Assembly (NCBI RefSeq): GCF_000821245.2
Contig: NZ_LN611425.1
Coordinates: forward strand, 301,319-356,837
DNA: 55,519 bases
Direction of reading: 5' to 3'
Source: Virgibacillus senegalensis
GTDB lineage: Bacteria > Bacillota > Bacilli > Bacillales > Amphibacillaceae
Shown here: piece by piece, positions 37,333 to 47,591 of the stretch
Numbering within the stretch: position 1 is the first letter of the stretch
How the letters are laid out: the number at the start of each line of letters is the position of its first letter
Notes under the pieces: model-generated
What the model was told of the DNA's origin: nothing
The model's input: only the letters and a program-made list of their open reading frames with translations
The model's database searches: none
Translations under genes and position numbers: made by a program

Positions 37333-38157
37333 ATGGCAAAACCCTTTGTTTATATTGTTTCAGATTCAGTAGGAGAGACAGCAGAACTAGTGGTCAAAGC
37401 TGCATTAAGCCAATTTGATAACAGTGGCGAATATCACCTTCACCGGGTTCCATATGTGGAAAACCTCGTACTTCTTGAGGAAACACTCAATCAGGCCCAG
37501 GAAAAAGGGGCGATAATCGCTTTCACATTGGTTAATCCAACATTCAGAGAATATATTCTGAAGGAAGCAAAGGCAAGAAATATGGAATGCATTGATATTA
37601 TGGGTCCACTGATGGATGCCATGGAAAAAGTCTATGAAAGAAAGCCACGATTGGAGCCGGGACTCGTTCATAAATTAGATGAAGATTATTTTAAACGGGT
37701 AGAAGCAATTGAATTCGCTGTGCGCTACGATGATGGAAGGGACCCGAGAGGGATTTCAAAGGCAGATATCGTATTGATAGGGGTTTCGCGGACCTCCAAA
37801 ACGCCGCTTTCCCAGTACCTTGCCCATAAACGCTTGAAAGTTGCCAATGTCCCTATAGTACCAGAGGTGAATCCGCCGGAGGAACTATTTCAGGTGGATC
37901 CAAATCGTTGCATAGGCTTGAAGATTAGTCCGGAAAAGTTAAATGATATTCGAAAAGAACGATTAAAGGCGTTGGGCCTTGGGGACCAGGCAAGCTACGC
38001 GAACAGGGAACGGATTTTACATGAATTGGAGCATTTTGAAAAAGTGGTAGAAAGAATCGGGTGCCATGTAATCAATGTTTCGAATAAAGCAGTGGAAGAA
38101 ACAGCCAATGTCATTCTGAATATAAGAAAGCAATTGCTTTTAAATGGAAAATCTTAA
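37333..38157 (+). CDS. ppsR: Pyruvate, phosphate dikinase/PEP synthase regulatory protein
   Basis: This bifunctional kinase/pyrophosphorylase family (DUF299) phosphorylates and reactivates PEP-forming dikinases. The 274-residue protein starts [21 protein letters not shown] and has the P-loop-like [17 protein letters not shown] and [15 protein letters not shown]. It is B. subtilis YqfL, which acts with CcpN in carbon control, though its direct target there is unclear. Distances suggest one transcript with ccpN. Confidence 0.93.
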   Translation: MAKPFVYIVSDSVGETAELVVKAALSQFDNSGEYHLHRVPYVENLVLLEETLNQAQEKGAIIAFTLVNPTFREYILKEAKARNMECIDIMGPLMDAMEKVYERKPRLEPGLVHKLDEDYFKRVEAIEFAVRYDDGRDPRGISKADIVLIGVSRTSKTPLSQYLAHKRLKVANVPIVPEVNPPEELFQVDPNRCIGLKISPEKLNDIRKERLKALGLGDQASYANRERILHELEHFEKVVERIGCHVINVSNKAVEETANVILNIRKQLLLNGKS

Positions 38158-38177
38158 TAACCAAGCATGATATACAT

Positions 38178-38212
38178 GAAACCCTTGCCCGATGCTAGTA
38201 AGCAGGGGTTTC
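38178..38212 (+). terminator. Hairpin after ppsR
   Basis: GAAACCCTTGC pairs with GCAGGGGTTTC (38178-38188 with 38202-38212, one G-U). There is no T run, so termination strength is uncertain. Confidence 0.6.
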
Positions 38213-38527
38213 CCTATGCATTTGAACAGTGACAAATATCATTCCCTTTTAAAATGGCTGGAATCGTAATAAAAAAGTCCTTACCTGTCCATCTAATAAA
38301 GAAGGACTTGGATAGAAAGGACTATAAAGTGGTGTCATCGATTGCCTTTGTTGTTCAAAGACGTTCTTTCGTGTGAAAGTAGCCGATAAGAAAAAATATT
38401 AGCATTTTCTATTTTTCTGTATTATAATTATTTTTTGTGAAAAAATGTTTCTATAATGTCCTAGCCTATTTGGACAGATTTTTATTCGGGAATGCTAAAT
38501 TCTGAAAAATAAAAACATAGGAAAAAG
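38213..38527. other. Upstream control region of dnaG-sigA, 5' half
   Basis: No gene is present. It holds an AGTCCTT at 38276-38282 that could pair with either of two AAGGACT copies (38302-38308, 38317-38323), two SigA -10-like TATAAT sites (38423-38428, 38452-38457) and a small hairpin TGTCC/GGACA (38457-38476) followed by ATTTTTATT. The yqxD gene found here in B. subtilis is absent. Confidence 0.5.
38399..38428 (+). promoter_or_regulatory. Possible SigA promoter of dnaG-sigA
   Basis: TTAGCA (38399-38404), 18 bases, TATAAT (38423-38428). Another TATAAT follows at 38452 without a clear -35. Confidence 0.5.
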
Positions 38528-38556
38528 GAAGGATTCTTCGTTTTCGTGTAGAATAG
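38528..38556 (+). promoter_or_regulatory. SigH-type promoter of dnaG-sigA
   Basis: GAAGGATTC (38528-38536), 11 bases, GTAGAATAG (38548-38556) fits the SigH consensus RNAGGAWWW and RNNGAATWW except for one base in each box. In B. subtilis the sigA operon has a SigH promoter used at the onset of sporulation. Confidence 0.65.
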
Positions 38557-38811
38557 AAAACTAGCTGTTTTCTTTTTGGATCTTTTCTTTCTAATATTTT
38601 TTTCTAATTCGTAGTCAGAATAGAGCAGGTATTGGTTTGACCCTTCCCAGCAAAGGTTACATTAAAGTGAGGCGGCTGTGACGACCTCTTATCCCTTAGA
38701 GCAAGGGTTATGTGTTATAGAAATAGGAATAAGTTATTTTTAAAAAAGATTGTCGAATTTTGCAGGGTTTTCTTAGTCTTTATAGAATAAACGTAGAGCA
38801 TGGTGATTCTA

Positions 38812-40635
38812 ATGAGTGGTCAAATCCCTGAAGAAACGATAGAAGAAATTAGAAAAGCCAATGATATCGTGGATATCGTGGGAGAATATGTTCAATTAAA
38901 AAAGCAGGGCAGTAATTATTTCGGGTTATGCCCTTTCCATGGGGAAAAGACACCTTCTTTTTCCGTAACACAGGATAAGCAGATTTTTCATTGCTTTGGC
39001 TGTCAAAAAGGCGGCAATGTTGTGACGTTTGTGATGGAAATGGAAGGCTTCAGTTTTTATGAAGCACTGAAGCATCTAGCTGAAAAAAGCGGCCACTCCC
39101 TGCCCGATAGTTACCAGCCAGCTGGTCAAAGCGAGAAGGTGAGCCCGGAAAACCAGAGTGTGCTCCATGCTTATGAATGGCTGACAAAACTTTATCACCA
39201 TTTGCTTCGCCATACGAAAGAAGGTAAGGCTGGTTACCAGTACTTAATCGACAGGGGATTTACTGATGAGGTGATCGATACTTTCCAATTGGGTTTCTCC
39301 CCGAATTCCAAGGAGTTCATCGTCCAATTTCTCGAGAAGAAAGGGTTTCATCCGCAAACCATGGTCAAGGCGGGCCTCTTGGCGATGAATGATCAACAGG
39401 AAGTCTCCGACCGATTCAGGGGCAGGGTTATTTTTCCGATACGCAACCATCTCGGGAAGACTGTCGGATTTGGAGGCAGGTCGATAAATAATCTAGAGCC
39501 GAAATATTTAAACAGCCCGGAATCGGAGCTATTTCATAAAGGAAAACTGCTATACAATTTTGATTTAGCAAGGAGCAACATCCGTAAACGGGAAGAAGCA
39601 GTGTTGTTTGAAGGGTATGCAGATGTAATATCTGCATATACAGCTGGCGTCACCAACGGCGTAGCTACTCTGGGAACTGCCATCACAGAAGCACAGGCCA
39701 AACTGCTGCGACGATACGTGGACACAGTGGTTATTTGTTATGATGCGGATAGTGCCGGCATACAGGCATCTTATAAAGCGGCCAAAATTCTGAAAAAAGC
39801 AGGTTGCACAGTTAAGGTAGCCAATATGCCAAACGGGATGGATCCGGATGAATTCATTCAACAAAACGGTGCCGAACGCTTTCGGAAAGAGGTAGTCGAC
39901 GTTAGCGATACGTATATGTCCTTCCTCATGCGATACCTGAAAAAAGATTATAATCTAAATTTGGAAGGAGATCGCATACAATATGTTGAAAGTGTACTCG
40001 ATGAAGTTGCCTTGATAGAGAGACCTGTGGAAAGAGAGCATTATTTGAAGGAATTAGCAAATGAATTTGAATTATCTATGGATACTTTATCTCAAGAGAT
40101 AGCTGCTAGAAGGCAAAAGATAGGGCACAAGCAGGATAAGATGGTGCAAAAGAGCAATACTAGTATGGCGACAGCCACATACAGTCAAAAGAAATTGCTG
40201 CCGGCTTATCATAATGCCGAGAAGCAATTGATTGCTTATATGCTCAACAATCCATCGATTGCCGAAAAAGTAAAAGATGAACTCGGCGGATCATTTAATG
40301 TGGAGCAGCACCAAGTAATTGTTACGTATTTATATGCTTATTATGAAGAAGGAAACGGTGCGGATGTCAGTCAGTTTTTGGAAAGACTTCCAGACCCGTC
40401 TATCCAAAGTTCAGTTGTCCAAATTGCAATGATGCCGATCCACCAGGATATCAGCGATAGGGAGATTAATGATTATATCCGCCTCATCCGGGTGGAACAC
40501 AGTGATGAAGCAACCATTAAAACGCTGAAAGCGGAGCAAAAGTTGGCAGAAAAACAAAATGATCCTGTAAAGGCCGCTCAGATAGCTATGCAGATTCTTG
40601 AGATTAGAAAGCAAATGAAGAATTCAATTCATTGA
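38812..40635 (+). CDS. dnaG: DNA primase
   Basis: DnaG makes RNA primers for replication and docks on the replicative helicase. The 607-residue protein has a CHC2 zinc finger ([11 protein letters not shown]...HCFGC, residues 37-65), the RNA polymerase/TOPRIM core with [11 protein letters not shown] and [11 protein letters not shown], and a C-terminal helicase-binding domain. ATG at 38812 gives the family start [10 protein letters not shown] with GGTGAT upstream; an in-frame ATG at 38800 has a poor site. It is followed by sigA in the macromolecular synthesis operon. Confidence 0.97.
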   Translation: MSGQIPEETIEEIRKANDIVDIVGEYVQLKKQGSNYFGLCPFHGEKTPSFSVTQDKQIFHCFGCQKGGNVVTFVMEMEGFSFYEALKHLAEKSGHSLPDSYQPAGQSEKVSPENQSVLHAYEWLTKLYHHLLRHTKEGKAGYQYLIDRGFTDEVIDTFQLGFSPNSKEFIVQFLEKKGFHPQTMVKAGLLAMNDQQEVSDRFRGRVIFPIRNHLGKTVGFGGRSINNLEPKYLNSPESELFHKGKLLYNFDLARSNIRKREEAVLFEGYADVISAYTAGVTNGVATLGTAITEAQAKLLRRYVDTVVICYDADSAGIQASYKAAKILKKAGCTVKVANMPNGMDPDEFIQQNGAERFRKEVVDVSDTYMSFLMRYLKKDYNLNLEGDRIQYVESVLDEVALIERPVEREHYLKELANEFELSMDTLSQEIAARRQKIGHKQDKMVQKSNTSMATATYSQKKLLPAYHNAEKQLIAYMLNNPSIAEKVKDELGGSFNVEQHQVIVTYLYAYYEEGNGADVSQFLERLPDPSIQSSVVQIAMMPIHQDISDREINDYIRLIRVEHSDEATIKTLKAEQKLAEKQNDPVKAAQIAMQILEIRKQMKNSIH

Positions 40636-40666
40636 TATAGAAGTAAGTCTGGAAGGAGGGGGACTC

Positions 40667-41788
40667 ATGGCAGATAACAAGCCATCACGTTCTAAAGAAA
40701 ATGAAAATGAGCTGACCCTGGAGCAAGCGAAGGACCAGTTGCTTGAGCTGGGAAAAAAGCGCGGGGTGCTAGCATATGAAGAAGTAGCAGAACGTCTGTC
40801 CAACTTTGAGTTGGAATCAGAGCAGATGGACGAGTTTTATGAGTACCTGAATGAACAGGGTGTAGAAGTAATCGGGGATTCCGAAGAGGACCCAAGTATG
40901 CAGCAGCTTTCAAAAGAAGAGGAATTCGATTTAAATGACCTCAGTGTGCCGCTGGGCATAAAAATCAATGACCCGGTAAGGATGTATTTGAAAGAAATCG
41001 GAAGAGTTGATTTACTATCGGCAACGGAAGAAATCAATCTGGCAAAGCGAATCGAAGAAGGGGAGGAAGAAGCCAAAAGAAGACTGGCTGAAGCTAACCT
41101 TCGACTTGTTGTAAGTATTGCGAAGCGTTATGTCGGACGAGGAATGCTGTTTCTTGACTTAATCCAGGAAGGTAATATGGGGTTGATTAAGGCAGTAGAA
41201 AAATTTGATTACCGTAAAGGGTATAAATTCAGTACCTACGCTACTTGGTGGATTCGTCAGGCGATAACCAGGGCGATAGCTGACCAGGCCCGGACAATCC
41301 GGATACCGGTGCATATGGTCGAAACCATTAACAAACTGATACGTGTACAGCGTCAACTTTTGCAGGATCTTGGCAGAGAACCGATTCCGGAAGAAATTGC
41401 AAAAGAAATGGAACTGACACCGGACAAAGTACGGGAAATTTTGAAAATAGCACAAGAACCAGTATCACTTGAAACGCCGATCGGAGAAGAGGACGATTCG
41501 CATTTAGGTGACTTTATCGAGGATCAGGAAGCAACTTCTCCTTCCGATCATGCAGCATATGAGCTGTTGAAAGAGCAGCTGGAAGATGTACTCGATACGT
41601 TAACCGATCGGGAAGAAAATGTATTGCGGCTTCGTTTCGGTCTGGATGACGGGCGAACCAGGACACTTGAAGAAGTTGGAAAAGTGTTTGGTGTTACCAG
41701 AGAACGAATTAGACAGATCGAAGCAAAGGCATTACGCAAGTTGCGCCATCCAAGCCGAAGCAAACGGCTAAAAGATTTCCTCGAATAG
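40667..41788 (+). CDS. sigA: Primary sigma factor SigA (RpoD)
   Basis: The housekeeping sigma factor directs RNA polymerase to most promoters in this window. The 373-residue protein has region 1.1, region 1.2 ([11 protein letters not shown]), region 2 with [15 protein letters not shown] and the -10 reading helix [21 protein letters not shown], region 3 and region 4.2 with [20 protein letters not shown]. Lengths of about 371-375 are normal for Bacillaceae. An AAGGAGGGGG site precedes the ATG. It is 31 bases from dnaG and ends the operon. Confidence 0.99.
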   Translation: MADNKPSRSKENENELTLEQAKDQLLELGKKRGVLAYEEVAERLSNFELESEQMDEFYEYLNEQGVEVIGDSEEDPSMQQLSKEEEFDLNDLSVPLGIKINDPVRMYLKEIGRVDLLSATEEINLAKRIEEGEEEAKRRLAEANLRLVVSIAKRYVGRGMLFLDLIQEGNMGLIKAVEKFDYRKGYKFSTYATWWIRQAITRAIADQARTIRIPVHMVETINKLIRVQRQLLQDLGREPIPEEIAKEMELTPDKVREILKIAQEPVSLETPIGEEDDSHLGDFIEDQEATSPSDHAAYELLKEQLEDVLDTLTDREENVLRLRFGLDDGRTRTLEEVGKVFGVTRERIRQIEAKALRKLRHPSRSKRLKDFLE

Positions 41789-41801
41789 AGAGATGGTGTT
41801 G

Positions 41802-41858
41802 TTTGAAGCTGAACTTAGTCATTGTGCGTTTGTACAATGACTTTGATTTTGCTTCAAA
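41802..41858 (+). terminator. Nested terminator after sigA
   Basis: An inner stem GTCATTGT/ACAATGAC (41818-41825 with 41834-41841) followed by TTTGATTTT is enclosed by an outer TTTGAAGC/GCTTCAAA stem (41802-41809 with 41851-41858). Confidence 0.85.
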
Positions 41859-41955
41859 TGGTACATACGGAAAACAAAGCTAATGATTACCGATATTAGT
41901 CCTGAAACAGCAGGAACCATCTGCCTTATAGTGATACAGGGGACGGGGGAATAGG

Positions 41956-42483
41956 ATGGCTGTTGAGAAAAAAGAAATCATCATTCGTGAGATTCAACAA
42001 TGGAAGCAGAGCAGGCTGTTGCCAGGTAAATATTGTGACTTCTTGCTGGCTCTTTATTCCCAAGGGGAAGAGAGAGAGGAGACAACAGAATATCACATGA
42101 ACCTGAAGCTGGTGTTTCTGCTCTTTTCCAATATTTTGATGTTACCGCTAACATTTCTTGTTATTAATTTTACTGAATTACCTGACAGATTGCAAATATT
42201 CCTGGCATTTATTTTTCTAGCAATTTCCTTTGCTTGTTATCGGTTGTTTTCTTCTAATCAAGTATTGAAGATACCAGTATCTAAGCTGATTTTACTCGCC
42301 AATCTATTGCTCGTGACCGTTGAATTGGTGGAATGGTGGACAAAACATCAAGGGGCAGTTGCAATAGTAGTCACGATTCAGCTGATAACTTGGCTGGCAA
42401 TAGGCATGAAGCAGAAAGATAAATACTTGTTTGGAGCAGGAATGATTGGTACGATTATGGTATTATACTATGTGTTTATATAA
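41956..42483 (+). CDS. Unidentified five-helix membrane protein
   Basis: I do not recognise this 175-residue protein. Its first 45 residues are soluble and charged (KKEIIIREIQQWKQSRLLPGKYCDFL, then LYSQGEER), and five hydrophobic segments follow at about 51-71, 79-98, 107-125, 132-150 and 157-175. The arrangement recalls small proteins with a soluble helical head and a membrane tail, as in DUF2157, but this is only a resemblance. A GGGGGAATAGG site precedes the ATG. It stands alone between the sigA terminator and cccA, a place taken by yqfM-like genes in relatives. Confidence 0.75.
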   Translation: MAVEKKEIIIREIQQWKQSRLLPGKYCDFLLALYSQGEEREETTEYHMNLKLVFLLFSNILMLPLTFLVINFTELPDRLQIFLAFIFLAISFACYRLFSSNQVLKIPVSKLILLANLLLVTVELVEWWTKHQGAVAIVVTIQLITWLAIGMKQKDKYLFGAGMIGTIMVLYYVFI

Positions 42484-42587
42484 AAATTTCTTGCCATTTC
42501 CCTTTTCTCTTGTCCCATTTTCAAGTAAAATATATGTAGTTTGGTGTAATGAGACAAGATTGGGGATTACATAAGGAGGACAAAGAC

Positions 42588-42977
42588 ATGAAAAGAAACC
42601 CAGTTATCCCTTTTGCAATTATCGCAGTGTTGGGAATACTTACCATGATTGTTTTATCTGTAGTCGGTATCAACCAATATGAAGACATTCAGCAAGCTGG
42701 TGAAGAAGGAAGCCAGCAGGAAGAATCCGGAGAAGGCGGTGGAGACGAAGCAGCAGCCGACGATCCCGAAGCCATCTTCCAAAACAACTGTGCTAGTTGT
42801 CATGGTGGCGATTTGTCCGGAGGGGCAGGTCCTAATCTTCAAGAAGTTGGAAGCAGATATTCTAAAGACGAAATCCAGGAAATTGTTATCAACGGTACAG
42901 ATGGCGGGATGCCAGGTGGTCTGGTAGGTGACAGTGAAGCAGAAATGCTCGCTCAATGGTTATCTGAACATCAGTAA
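42588..42977 (+). CDS. cccA: Cytochrome c550
   Basis: CccA is a membrane-anchored small c-type cytochrome of the respiratory chain. The 129-residue protein has one N-terminal membrane anchor (residues 7-27), a Glu/Gly-rich flexible linker (36-58) and a haem domain with CASCH at residues 68-72 and the axial Met108 in GGMPGG. The ATG at 42588 has AAGGAGGACAAA upstream; the frame opens 13 codons earlier without a ribosome site. It keeps the B. subtilis position downstream of sigA. Confidence 0.95.
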   Translation: MKRNPVIPFAIIAVLGILTMIVLSVVGINQYEDIQQAGEEGSQQEESGEGGGDEAAADDPEAIFQNNCASCHGGDLSGGAGPNLQEVGSRYSKDEIQEIVINGTDGGMPGGLVGDSEAEMLAQWLSEHQ

Positions 42978-42983
42978 TACTTT

Positions 42984-43022
42984 AAGAAAAGCTTTCTGTC
43001 AGCAGAAAGCTTTTCTTTTTTA
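42984..43022 (+). terminator. Terminator after cccA
   Basis: A 15-bp perfect stem (42984-42998 with 43003-43017), 4-nt loop and T run. Confidence 0.95.
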
Positions 43023-43116
43023 CACAGGAGGGGACCCCCCGACAGTTATTACGGAGGGGAAAACATCGTGTGATAGAATTACCGCCTATGGGCTCGCCAA
43101 ATGGCGAGTTTTCTTT
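43023..43116 (+). promoter_or_regulatory. trmK leader with attenuator-like terminator
   Basis: Two purine-rich ribosome-site-like blocks (AGGAGGGG near 43026 and GGAGGGG near 43053) occur, the second followed after eight bases by GTG TGA, a start-stop pair. A terminator hairpin CTCGCC/GGCGAG (43093-43098 with 43103-43108) with TTTTCTTT follows, 39 bases before trmK. The control mechanism, if any, is unknown. Confidence 0.4.
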
Positions 43117-43154
43117 GCGATAATGATTTTCAATTTTAAAAGGAGTTAATTTGA

Positions 43155-43847
43155 ATGAATGAGAGACTGGTGTCAGATCGGCTAAAATGCGTAGCCTCCT
43201 TCTTGCCAAAAGGAGCTTGGTTCGCGGATATTGGTTCCGACCATGCTTATCTGCCTGTCTACGTTTGTAAACGTGACAAACAGGCAGCAGCTATAGCAGG
43301 GGAATTAAATGAAGGACCGTACCAAAGCGCCAAAAAAACAGTTACTGCAGAAGGTCTAACAAACAGAATAGAGGTGCGCAAAGGAAATGGTCTTGCTATT
43401 CTCTCTGCCAACGAAGTCAACCAAGTGGTCATTGCCGGTATGGGAGGAAGCTTGATTTCCGGGATATTGGAGGATGGAAAACAAAAATTGGCAGGAGTAG
43501 AACAAATTGTCGCACAGCCTAATGTGGAAGCGAGGGCGGTTCGGGTTTGGCTGCAGAACAATGGTTTCCGATTGAATGGGGAGTCAATCCTGGAAGAGGC
43601 CGGACATATTTATGAAGTCCTTTCCGCTGTTAGGGATAAGCACACAGCAAAAATGACGGAAAAGGAATTGCTGCTTGGTCCTTATTTAATGAAAGAAGGG
43701 TCCGATGTTTTTCAAACAAAGTGGAAAGCAGAAATAGCTAAACGAGAGCGCGTAATTAAACAGATGAAACAGGCTGCTTCTCCGGATTTGGCAAAAATGG
43801 AAAAGTTCCGTCATGAAATAGAACTTATTCAGGAGGGTTTAACATGA
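43155..43847 (+). CDS. trmK: tRNA m1A22 methyltransferase
   Basis: TrmK methylates N1 of adenine 22 in the D-stem region of bacterial tRNAs such as tRNA-Ser and tRNA-Tyr. The 230-residue protein has a Rossmann SAM domain with ADIGSDHAYLPVY, IAGMGGSLISGIL and QPNVEARAVRVWL, and a C-terminal coiled coil (residues about 170-228). AAAGGAGT precedes the ATG. It is B. subtilis YqfN, and its stop overlaps the start of yqfO by four bases (ATGA). Confidence 0.96.
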   Translation: MNERLVSDRLKCVASFLPKGAWFADIGSDHAYLPVYVCKRDKQAAAIAGELNEGPYQSAKKTVTAEGLTNRIEVRKGNGLAILSANEVNQVVIAGMGGSLISGILEDGKQKLAGVEQIVAQPNVEARAVRVWLQNNGFRLNGESILEEAGHIYEVLSAVRDKHTAKMTEKELLLGPYLMKEGSDVFQTKWKAEIAKRERVIKQMKQAASPDLAKMEKFRHEIELIQEGLT

Positions 43848-44965
43848 CTGAAAAGTATTTTACAGGAAGGCAAATCATCGAAGTCCTTGAAGCGTGGGCA
43901 CCTAAAGAACTTGCCTACAATTGGGATAATGTTGGATTGCAATTAGGGACGCTGGACAAACCCGTAAAAAAAGTAATGATTACGCTTGACGTTCTTGAGT
44001 CTGTAGCCGATGAAGCAGCTGAAGCAGGTGTCGACTTGATTATCGCTCATCATCCCATATTGTTCAAATCTTTAAAACAGTTGGATACTACAACTGCGAA
44101 AGGGCGGACTATTGCCAAGCTGATGAAACATGAAATCAGTGTCTATGCGGCCCATACTAACTTGGACATAACAGAAGGAGGGGTCAGTGATGTTCTTGCT
44201 GCCCTACTGGACATAGAGAAGACAACTGTGCTTGTGCCATCGAAACAGGATCAGCTAATTAAACTAGCGGTATATGTACCTGAAGCATATACCGATAAGG
44301 TTAGGAAAGCAATCGGAAACTTGGGAGCAGGTCATATTGGTAATTACAGTCATTGCAGTTTCCGGGTTAAAGGAGAGGGTACCTTTAAACCACTTGATGG
44401 AACAGATCCATTTATTGGTTCACAAGGTGAACTTAGCCGGGTAGACGAAGAGAGACTGGAGACTATCCTTCCGGAAAGCAAATTGGCAGGTGTTATTGAA
44501 GCAATCAAAAGGGCTCATCCATATGAGGAGCCGGCATACGATCTCTATCCAGTGAAAAATCAAGGAAAGATAGTCGGCGCTGGCCGTATCGGCGATTTAC
44601 CAGAGAATATGACGCTTCGTGATCTGGGTGAACGTGTGAAAGAGCGATATCAGATACCTGCACTTAGAGTGGTAGGGGATTTGGAAGAAAAAGTAAAGCG
44701 AGTTGCCATTTTAGGGGGAAGCGGGGAAGACTTTATCAAGGAGGCATACCATAAGGGTGCGGATGTCTATATTACCGGAGATCTTAGCTTCCATGAAGCG
44801 CAGGATGCCTGGCAGATGGGATTGAAGCTCATTGATCCTGGCCACCATGTGGAAAAGTTCATGAAAGAGGCTGTTCAAAACTATTTGCAGCAGAAGTTGG
44901 GTGATTCCCATACGTTACAAGTGATAACATCAAGTGTCCATACAGAACCATTTCATTTTATGTAG
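43844..44965 (+). CDS. yqfO: Nif3-like dinuclear metal centre protein YqfO
   Basis: This conserved hexameric protein binds two metal ions; its cellular role is unsettled (it is often mislabelled GTP cyclohydrolase I type 2). It has 373 residues. The N-terminal half has LAYNWDNVGLQLG, LIIAHHPILF and AAHTNLD; the C-terminal half has TGDLSFHEAQDA and the second metal site region. A PII-like insert (about 130-230, LAVYVPEAYTDKVRKAIGNLGAGHIGNYSHCSF region) is present, as in other Firmicutes. The ATG overlaps the trmK stop. Confidence 0.95.
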   Translation: MTEKYFTGRQIIEVLEAWAPKELAYNWDNVGLQLGTLDKPVKKVMITLDVLESVADEAAEAGVDLIIAHHPILFKSLKQLDTTTAKGRTIAKLMKHEISVYAAHTNLDITEGGVSDVLAALLDIEKTTVLVPSKQDQLIKLAVYVPEAYTDKVRKAIGNLGAGHIGNYSHCSFRVKGEGTFKPLDGTDPFIGSQGELSRVDEERLETILPESKLAGVIEAIKRAHPYEEPAYDLYPVKNQGKIVGAGRIGDLPENMTLRDLGERVKERYQIPALRVVGDLEEKVKRVAILGGSGEDFIKEAYHKGADVYITGDLSFHEAQDAWQMGLKLIDPGHHVEKFMKEAVQNYLQQKLGDSHTLQVITSSVHTEPFHFM

Positions 44966-45036
44966 AGCAGTCCTCGTACCCTTTATATATAGAAGGTTGA
45001 ATAACTGTTGGAGTGACGTAACGGCTAATAAGCACA

Positions 45037-45071
45037 AAAAATCCGCGAAGTTGCAATTCTTCGCGGATTTT
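45037..45071. terminator. Bidirectional terminator between yqfO and ispH
   Basis: A 13-bp stem (AAATCCGCGAAG with CTTCGCGGATTT) with A/T runs on both sides serves the two convergent genes. Confidence 0.92.
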
Positions 45072-45087
45072 CTTAAGGGCAAATAGT

Positions 45088-46038
45088 TTATGCTTTTTTC
45101 TTCGCTTTCACTTTTGGAAGAATTTTGTGTTGTTCCACTTTGGATTGAAGATCCCATTCTTCTTCCTTTTCTGCATCATAGTTTTCGATGAAGCGGATGA
45201 CTTCTTTGGTAATTGGGGTAGGGGTGGAAGCGCCAGCCGTAACGGCAACCTTGCTTACCCCTTTCAGCCATTCAAGCTTGATTTCTGATACATCCGCGAT
45301 TCTGTATGCAGTAGTCCCCGCTATTTCTTCCGACACTTGAGCAAGACGGTTGGAGTTGTTACTGCGTGGGTCCCCGACAACCAGCGTCAAATCCGCTTCT
45401 TTTGCCTGTTCTGCTACTGCTTCCTGGCGGACCTGTGTGGCCATGCAAATTTCCTGTACCATTTCGGTCTGCGGGAATTTTTCTTTTACTTTTTGCATGA
45501 CATCATATACATCCCATTGACTCATTGTTGTCTGATTGGTAACAATAAGTTTTTCGTTGTTCAGCTCAAGCTTTTCAACATCCTCTTCGGTCTGTACCAA
45601 ATGAACTTTACCTGGAGCAACACCCATAGCTCCTTCCGGTTCTGGATGACCTTTTTTACCGATATAGACAACTTCGTACGCTTCTTTTACTTTTTCGCGT
45701 ATCAGGTCATGGGTGCGGGTCACATCAGGACAAGTGGCATCAAGCACGGTCAATCCTTTCGCTTCCGCTCTTTTTTTCACTTCCGGCGAGACACCGTGAG
45801 CAGTGAAAACAACTGTACCTTCATTGATTTCTTCCAGAAGTTCTTCTCTGTTTTTACCATCTAGCGTAATGACTCCTTCACTTTCAAACGCTTTGGTGAC
45901 ATGAGAATTGTGTACGATCATTCCCAATATATAAATCGGTCTAGGCAGATTCGGATCCTTTACCGCATTCTGAGCTATGACCATTGCGTCGACTACGCCA
46001 TAACAATAACCACGCGGGGCTATTTTGATTACTTCCAT
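45088..46038 (-). CDS. ispH: 4-hydroxy-3-methylbut-2-enyl diphosphate reductase
   Basis: IspH makes the last step of the MEP pathway, giving isopentenyl and dimethylallyl diphosphate. The 316-residue protein has the three cluster cysteines: Cys12 in PRGYCYG, one in LDATCPDV and one in [11 protein letters not shown], together with FTAHGVSP and KKGHPEPEG. The ATG at 46038 ([10 protein letters not shown]) has AGAGGGGGAA upstream; 11 further codons are open but not conserved. ispG, the preceding pathway step, is also in this window (50620-51729). Confidence 0.97.
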   Translation of the reverse strand: MEVIKIAPRGYCYGVVDAMVIAQNAVKDPNLPRPIYILGMIVHNSHVTKAFESEGVITLDGKNREELLEEINEGTVVFTAHGVSPEVKKRAEAKGLTVLDATCPDVTRTHDLIREKVKEAYEVVYIGKKGHPEPEGAMGVAPGKVHLVQTEEDVEKLELNNEKLIVTNQTTMSQWDVYDVMQKVKEKFPQTEMVQEICMATQVRQEAVAEQAKEADLTLVVGDPRSNNSNRLAQVSEEIAGTTAYRIADVSEIKLEWLKGVSKVAVTAGASTPTPITKEVIRFIENYDAEKEEEWDLQSKVEQHKILPKVKAKKKA

Positions 46039-46211
46039 GATTTCGGTTCCCCCTCTAATGTATATCTTCATTACTTTTGTTTTCAGGGCATCAGTTTCAT
46101 TATAAAGGCAAAACTACAATATGACAAAAATATTCACAGCTGTATCTTTTACCAACAGATGATTTTGGACTTCCCTGCGTGAGACGACATAATCCTTCCT
46201 AAAGGATTACC

Positions 46212-46240
46212 GTGCAAAATCCTTCTTTCTCCACTATAAT
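46212..46240 (+). promoter_or_regulatory. Probable promoter of cshB
   Basis: TATAAT (46235-46240) with a weak GTGCAA 17 bases upstream, 38 bases before cshB. Confidence 0.5.
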
Positions 46241-46277
46241 AGGAAAGTAGCAAAAGTCAATTTAAAGGAGTTTTTTA

Positions 46278-47591
46278 ATGAAAAACCATCAATTCAGACA
46301 ATATTCTTTACATCCCCTTATAAATGACGTCATCGAACGGCTTGATTTCCATAAACCGACACCAATACAGGAAAAGGTCATACCCGCTGTATTGAGAGGG
46401 GAGAGCGTGATTGGACAATCCCATACCGGCTCAGGGAAAACCCATGCTTATTTGCTGCCCTTATTCAATGAAATAGACGAAACCAAAAAGCAAGTTCATT
46501 TCGTGATTACGGCACCGACAAGAGAGCTTGCCATCCAAATTTATGATGAAGTAAGGAAAATCATTCATTATGCGAATAAGGATCACCGCTGGAACGCGAA
46601 GCTGTTGATCGGTGGAACGGATAAAAAAAGATCGATAGAAAAGCTGAAAGATCAGCCCCATATTGTGGTGGGGACTCCGGGAAGAATTCTGGACCTTGTT
46701 GAAGAGGGTGCACTTGATTTATACAAGACCAAGGCTTTTGTTGTCGACGAGGCGGATTTAATGCTGGACCTCGGTTTTATTGAGGAGGTTGATCAGACAC
46801 TTGTAAAGACAAATCCGGATATTCAGCTCCTGGTTTTTTCAGCGACTATTCCAGAAAGACTGCAGCCGTTCTTAAAAAAATACTTAGAGAACCCTTCGCA
46901 TTTAACGGCGGACGAGCAAAAGCTTTCGCCGGAAACGATGGAACATCGGCTAGTACCCTTACGCCATCGCTCTGTTTCGGAAATGGTATATCGTGTTTCA
47001 TCCGCTATCCAGCCTTATTTGGCGATTATTTTCACCAACGGTAAGGAACAAGCGAATCAGCTGGCAGAAGAGCTGACTGAAAGAGGTTTGGAAGTAGGAC
47101 TGGTCCATGGGGGGCTTTCTCCAAGAGAAAGAAAAAGGGTGTTAAAAGAAATTCAGAACCTCCGTTATCAATATATCGTTGCTACTGATCTAGCTGCAAG
47201 GGGAATTGACATCAAGGGTGTCAGCCATGTCATTAATGCCCAGCTTCCAAAGGAGGAAGAATTTTATATCCACCGTGTAGGAAGAACAGCCCGTGCAGGA
47301 ATGGAAGGTACGGCGATCAACCTGTACACCGATAAGGATATTCAGCTTATTGAAAAACTGGAGAAAAAGGGTCTGACGTTCACCAGCTATGATGTGAAGA
47401 ACGGAGAATGGAAAGAAGTTAAGGCCTGGAATGAACGAAGCACAAGGAAGAAAGCTGAGACGGATACCGAAAAAGAAGCCTGGAGAAAGGTACGCAAACC
47501 GAAAAAAGTGAAGCCGGGTTACAAAAAGAAAATGAAACAACAGAAAGAACAAGTGAAGAAAAAACTAAATCGCAACAAGTATAAAAAATAA
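46278..47591 (+). CDS. cshB: CshB-type DEAD-box RNA helicase
   Basis: CshB unwinds structured RNA and contributes to cold adaptation and RNA turnover. The 437-residue protein has the Q motif region TPIQEKVIP, motif [25 protein letters not shown], the DEAD-box variant [28 protein letters not shown] and [11 protein letters not shown]. The C-terminal tail (about 385-437) is very basic ([21 protein letters not shown]), fit for RNA binding. AAAGGAG precedes the ATG. Its stop lies next to the nfo promoter elements. Confidence 0.96.
   Translation: MKNHQFRQYSLHPLINDVIERLDFHKPTPIQEKVIPAVLRGESVIGQSHTGSGKTHAYLLPLFNEIDETKKQVHFVITAPTRELAIQIYDEVRKIIHYANKDHRWNAKLLIGGTDKKRSIEKLKDQPHIVVGTPGRILDLVEEGALDLYKTKAFVVDEADLMLDLGFIEEVDQTLVKTNPDIQLLVFSATIPERLQPFLKKYLENPSHLTADEQKLSPETMEHRLVPLRHRSVSEMVYRVSSAIQPYLAIIFTNGKEQANQLAEELTERGLEVGLVHGGLSPRERKRVLKEIQNLRYQYIVATDLAARGIDIKGVSHVINAQLPKEEEFYIHRVGRTARAGMEGTAINLYTDKDIQLIEKLEKKGLTFTSYDVKNGEWKEVKAWNERSTRKKAETDTEKEAWRKVRKPKKVKPGYKKKMKQQKEQVKKKLNRNKYKK

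Noticed and set aside
43026-43045. GGGGACCCCCC as a riboswitch core
   Set aside because: No match to a riboswitch fold I know; the run only makes a 4-bp hairpin with a tiny loop.
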